In this document: positions 42,801 to 44,555 of the stretch, piece after piece
Numbering within the stretch: the stretch's first letter is position 1
How the letters are laid out: each line of letters begins with the position of its first letter
Source: UBA10906 sp049296695
GTDB lineage: Bacteria; Pseudomonadota; Gammaproteobacteria; Methylococcales; Methylomonadaceae
NCBI GenBank assembly: GCA_049296695.1
Contig: JBAQSX010000045.1
Coordinates: forward strand, 1-44,555
Direction of reading: 5' to 3'
DNA: 44,555 bases
Notes under the pieces: generated by a model
What the model saw: the letters and a program-made list of their open reading frames with translations, nothing else
What the model was told of the DNA's origin: nothing
The model's database searches: none
Made by a program: the position numbers and the translations under genes

Positions 42801-44060
42801 GCCATTTATAGTACGCAGATCTTCATAAGAAAGTTTAGGCGTATTGGCATAAATAATATCACTATCATCACCACGATAACGCTCTGCATGTTCATGCCAA
42901 CTTAATTGATAATCATCTTTACCAATAATGTCTTGTGGCGAATCAAACCCTGCATCATGCGCAAAAGTAGGATTACAGCCTAAATAATGCGACTTTTTAT
43001 CCTTCCAAAAAATCCGCATCGGCGCGGTATCAATAATGGTTTTTAATAAATTGCGTGATTCAGCTAAAGCGATTTCAGTTTGTTTGCGCTCGGTAATATC
43101 TCTAAAACTCCAGACTCTACCAATAATTTCATTATTAACACATTGAGGAATGGAATAACGTTCTATAATTCTGCCATTTTTAAAATTAAGAATATCAAAA
43201 GAACGTAATTGTGGAGAGGCATAAAGTTCATAGATTTTTTTTAAAAAATTATCGGCATCTTCTAATTGATTTAATACATAAACTAAAGCGTCATTATCAT
43301 TTTTACTGCTAATAATAGCATCAGGTATTTGCCATAAATCAATAAATTGCTGATTATATAATTCCCAATAACCTTGCCTATCCACTACTAATACCGCATC
43401 AGTAATCGATTCTAAGGTCGCGGTTAATAAAGAAATCGATTTCGCCATTTGCTGCTCGGCTTGTTCACGCTCAGCAAGACGCAAAGCTTCTTCTTGTTTT
43501 CTCTGCGCGAGTTCGCGCATTAAATACAAGGTATTCATCGATAGGCTATTGTAAATTGATAAAATAATATCAATAAGTGTTCGCGTTGAACCGCCCATCT
43601 GTTCATTGGCATGAATTTTAGCTTGCTCTAAATTAAAACCCACTTGTATTTTTAATACTACTTTAGCTAAATACCTATCACTTTCTAAAATATGCGAAGC
43701 GAGCCAGCGGGTTAAAAAAGCTAAAATTTCTTCAATAAGTTCATCGGTATTTTTTGTATCTTTTTCGGCTTTTAATCGCAATATGCTATCAATAAAACTT
43801 TGATGCAGGGCTTTATGTTGGATTTCTAAACTATCTTCAGGCAAATATTGATGCCAAACAGCTTCTTCGGTTTCAAAGTGATAAATTGCATAACTCGCAA
43901 GCTCGTCTAAAATATCGGCTAATATAGGAACTTGGGCTTGAAAAGCAACATAACTGGCTAATGAATTTAATAACGCCACTAGTTTTTTATGTTGCTTATC
44001 GATTATTGCAATGCCCGTATTAAAGTTTTCATCCCACGGAAATATGTCTATTGAAATCAT
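39828..44060 (-). CDS. Hemerythrin-PAS-GGDEF-EAL cyclic di-GMP protein
   Basis: 1410 residues that make or break cyclic di-GMP. Residues 1-130 are a bacteriohemerythrin domain with the di-iron ligands visible in IIDKQHKKL (His24), YHFETEE, IQHKALHQSF and ASHILESDRYL, suggesting oxygen or redox sensing. Six PAS/PAC units follow between about 210 and 970, most closing with a DITERK-type phrase. The GGDEF domain has RLGGDEFVVML intact and an inhibitory site RETD five residues ahead. The EAL domain has GAEALIRWHHP, LELTESML, DDFGTGYSSLQYLKKLPL, KIDQSFV and VIAEGVET, all complete. No transmembrane helix is seen. It follows the DUF3240 gene by 46 bases. Net activity cannot be predicted. Confidence 0.94.
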   Translation of the reverse strand: MISIDIFPWDENFNTGIAIIDKQHKKLVALLNSLASYVAFQAQVPILADILDELASYAIYHFETEEAVWHQYLPEDSLEIQHKALHQSFIDSILRLKAEKDTKNTDELIEEILAFLTRWLASHILESDRYLAKVVLKIQVGFNLEQAKIHANEQMGGSTRTLIDIILSIYNSLSMNTLYLMRELAQRKQEEALRLAEREQAEQQMAKSISLLTATLESITDAVLVVDRQGYWELYNQQFIDLWQIPDAIISSKNDNDALVYVLNQLEDADNFLKKIYELYASPQLRSFDILNFKNGRIIERYSIPQCVNNEIIGRVWSFRDITERKQTEIALAESRNLLKTIIDTAPMRIFWKDKKSHYLGCNPTFAHDAGFDSPQDIIGKDDYQLSWHEHAERYRGDDSDIIYANTPKLSYEDLRTINGEKAWIRTVKVPLHNTKNEIIGVLGIYHDITERKLLEQHLLAQLSFIQSVINAQVNALAVCHGINEPPYTQFTVWNHSMELLTGFTLEEINQLGWYQTVYIDSKVQEQAKQRMARMRQGDHIKGEEWTITRKNGEERVVQIYTTVCAHDSQGSHVLAVMHDITERKRVESALHKSHQHIYSLLNSMAEGAYGVDTKGYCRFANQSFLRILGYDSIEEVIGKHVHELIHHSYPDGSPYPVEDCKIYAAYVRNEKVHVSDEVFWRKDGQAVPVEYWSQPSIIDGIITGAIATFIDISERLKAQQALLKESEKNLMLLRNASDGIHILDTDGNILEVSDAFCDMLGYKREEMTGMNVSQWDAQYSDVELISLLKQYLEQDVRIQFETRHRHKDGDIFDVEVSSFPLQLDGKRVLFNSSRDITQRKHIEQQLRIAATVFESQEGMMVVDINQSILRVNQAFTDITGYSPEEVIGKNPRILQSGRHGQDFYAEVWVSINNTGRWQGELWNRRKNGELYPQYLHITAVKNQNGMISHYVGTLIDITLKKAADQEIERLAFYDPLTNLANRRLLQDRLKLALASSHRSGKQGALLFIDLDNFKSLNDTLGHDVGDLLLQQVAQRLLANNRETDTVARLGGDEFVVMLENLSHHALEAATQADTIADTILNDFNQPFHLTENLIHLNTASIGVTLFNGHLQTEDELLKHADIAMYQAKSAGRNTIRFFDPQMQKIITARVLLENELRAALKHWQFQLYYQIQVDNCYRPLGAEALIRWHHPQRGLLPPSEFIALAEDTGLILPIGDWVLETACKQLKAWQQNPLTRELVLSVNVSAKQFFQSNFVQRVQAIIECYAINPALLKLELTESMLLVNVEDTIAIMNTLRELDIQFSLDDFGTGYSSLQYLKKLPLHQLKIDQSFVRDISIDSSDQTIVRTIIVMATSLGLNVIAEGVETQEQLQFLLNNGCHHYQGYLFSEPLSINQFEILLEQVTVAIDYP

Positions 44061-44106
44061 TTACCCAATCCTAATAATAGCCAAAACGCAATTTGCATCA
44101 AGTTAA

Positions 44107-44409
44107 TTAAATTACGCCACTTTCAGTAATCGGAAATACCCAATAACTAATACCTGAACCTGAAAATTTTTCTTGTAATTGGGCTAATAAATCAGCCAAC
44201 CCTTTAGCATCAATAATCATTTGAAAACGAATTTTCTTTTGTCGTCCACTGACTTGTTCTGCTAACGATAAACCTTTGCTTTCGTGATGATGTGAATACA
44301 GCGGAAAAGTACAAAATCCGTGGTCACGTTCTAATAATAATAAGCAATCCACGACTAATTCTTCTAAATCAGGGGGTACATTTAACATAACAATATAATT
44401 TTTATTCAT
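44107..44409 (-). CDS. DUF3240 family protein
   Basis: 100 residues: MNKNYIVMLNVPPDLEELVV, DCLLLLERDHGFCTFPLY, then EQVSGRQKKIRFQMII and SYWVFPITESG. This matches DUF3240 proteins, small ferredoxin-like proteins often found next to CusA/CzcA heavy-metal efflux genes. No efflux gene is in the window; one may lie beyond the right edge. It may share a transcript with the large cyclic di-GMP gene. Confidence 0.75.
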   Translation of the reverse strand: MNKNYIVMLNVPPDLEELVVDCLLLLERDHGFCTFPLYSHHHESKGLSLAEQVSGRQKKIRFQMIIDAKGLADLLAQLQEKFSGSGISYWVFPITESGVI

Positions 44410-44471
44410 GGGATTTATTTTTATAAGGATTATTGTAGGGTAGGGACTTTGTAGTGCAAGGTCTGTATAGT

Positions 44472-44516
44472 TGTCTGAATCAGGATTTACAGGATTTCAA
44501 GATTCACAGGATAATA
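44472..44516. repeat. Half copy of the TGTCTGAATCAGG repeat family (copy 4)
   Basis: TGTCTGAATCAGGATTTACAGG followed by TTCAAGATTCACAGGATA, as in copy 1, but the matching right arm is absent before the window ends. Confidence 0.65.
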
Positions 44517-44555
44517 TAGTGGTTTCATATCAAAGTGACATAACGACTGCCAGTC

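Overview
The window looks like a chromosomal segment of an AT-rich gammaproteobacterium (about 40% G+C by eye), most likely a type I methanotroph or methylotroph of the Methylococcales. The main reason is a compact set of ribulose monophosphate (RuMP) pathway genes on the minus strand: hexulose-6-phosphate synthase, 6-phospho-3-hexuloisomerase, transketolase, transaldolase and class II fructose-bisphosphate aldolase. The copper-handling genes (CopA-type multicopper oxidase, CopB, a DUF3240 protein) fit such an organism. No tRNA, rRNA or CRISPR array was seen.

Layout. 1-2231: the end of a ComEA-like gene, then a knot of dead insertion sequences, with an IS5-family remnant lying between two frameshifted IS1-family elements. 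2345-9717: the RuMP cluster, read right to left as hps, phi, terminator, tkt, two unusual repeat proteins, tal, fba. 10226-17439: yhdP, a decayed AbrB/PIN toxin-antitoxin pair, and glnE. 17440-18028: a gene-free stretch of palindromic repeats that includes a MITE-like element with the ends of the nearby IS1 element. 18029-21734 (minus): a tandem nitroreductase/SagB-type enzyme coupled to a glutathione S-transferase, then purM. 22055-24352: a small exported protein, a DUF2897 protein and copA. 24592-32125 (minus): a giant repeat-rich RTX adhesin-like protein and a histidine kinase/response regulator pair. 32362-37520 (plus): copB, trhP, a decayed HicB/HicA pair, an unknown membrane protein, a broken antitoxin-like gene, ispH and hslR. 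37692-44409 (minus): a PhoD-like phosphatase, a hemerythrin/PAS/GGDEF/EAL protein and a DUF3240 protein.

The most interesting part is the pair of adjacent genes at 4691-6226, inside the RuMP cluster between transketolase and transaldolase. Both proteins have one membrane anchor and carry arrays of a short motif, [TS][GR]VxKY[LMI] (11 copies in one, 4 in the other), predicted to face the cytoplasm. I do not recognise the family. The arrangement resembles a membrane-tethered multivalent linear-motif scaffold. The working hypothesis, inferred from position and repeat architecture only, is that it gathers RuMP enzymes at the membrane near the site of formaldehyde supply.

A second theme is decay and dispersed palindromes. 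Several small repeat families occur two to four times each, between genes, at the ends of broken genes and around the two-component system. Three small toxin-antitoxin-type loci are each missing or broken in one part. copA and copB, usually adjacent, are about 8 kb apart.
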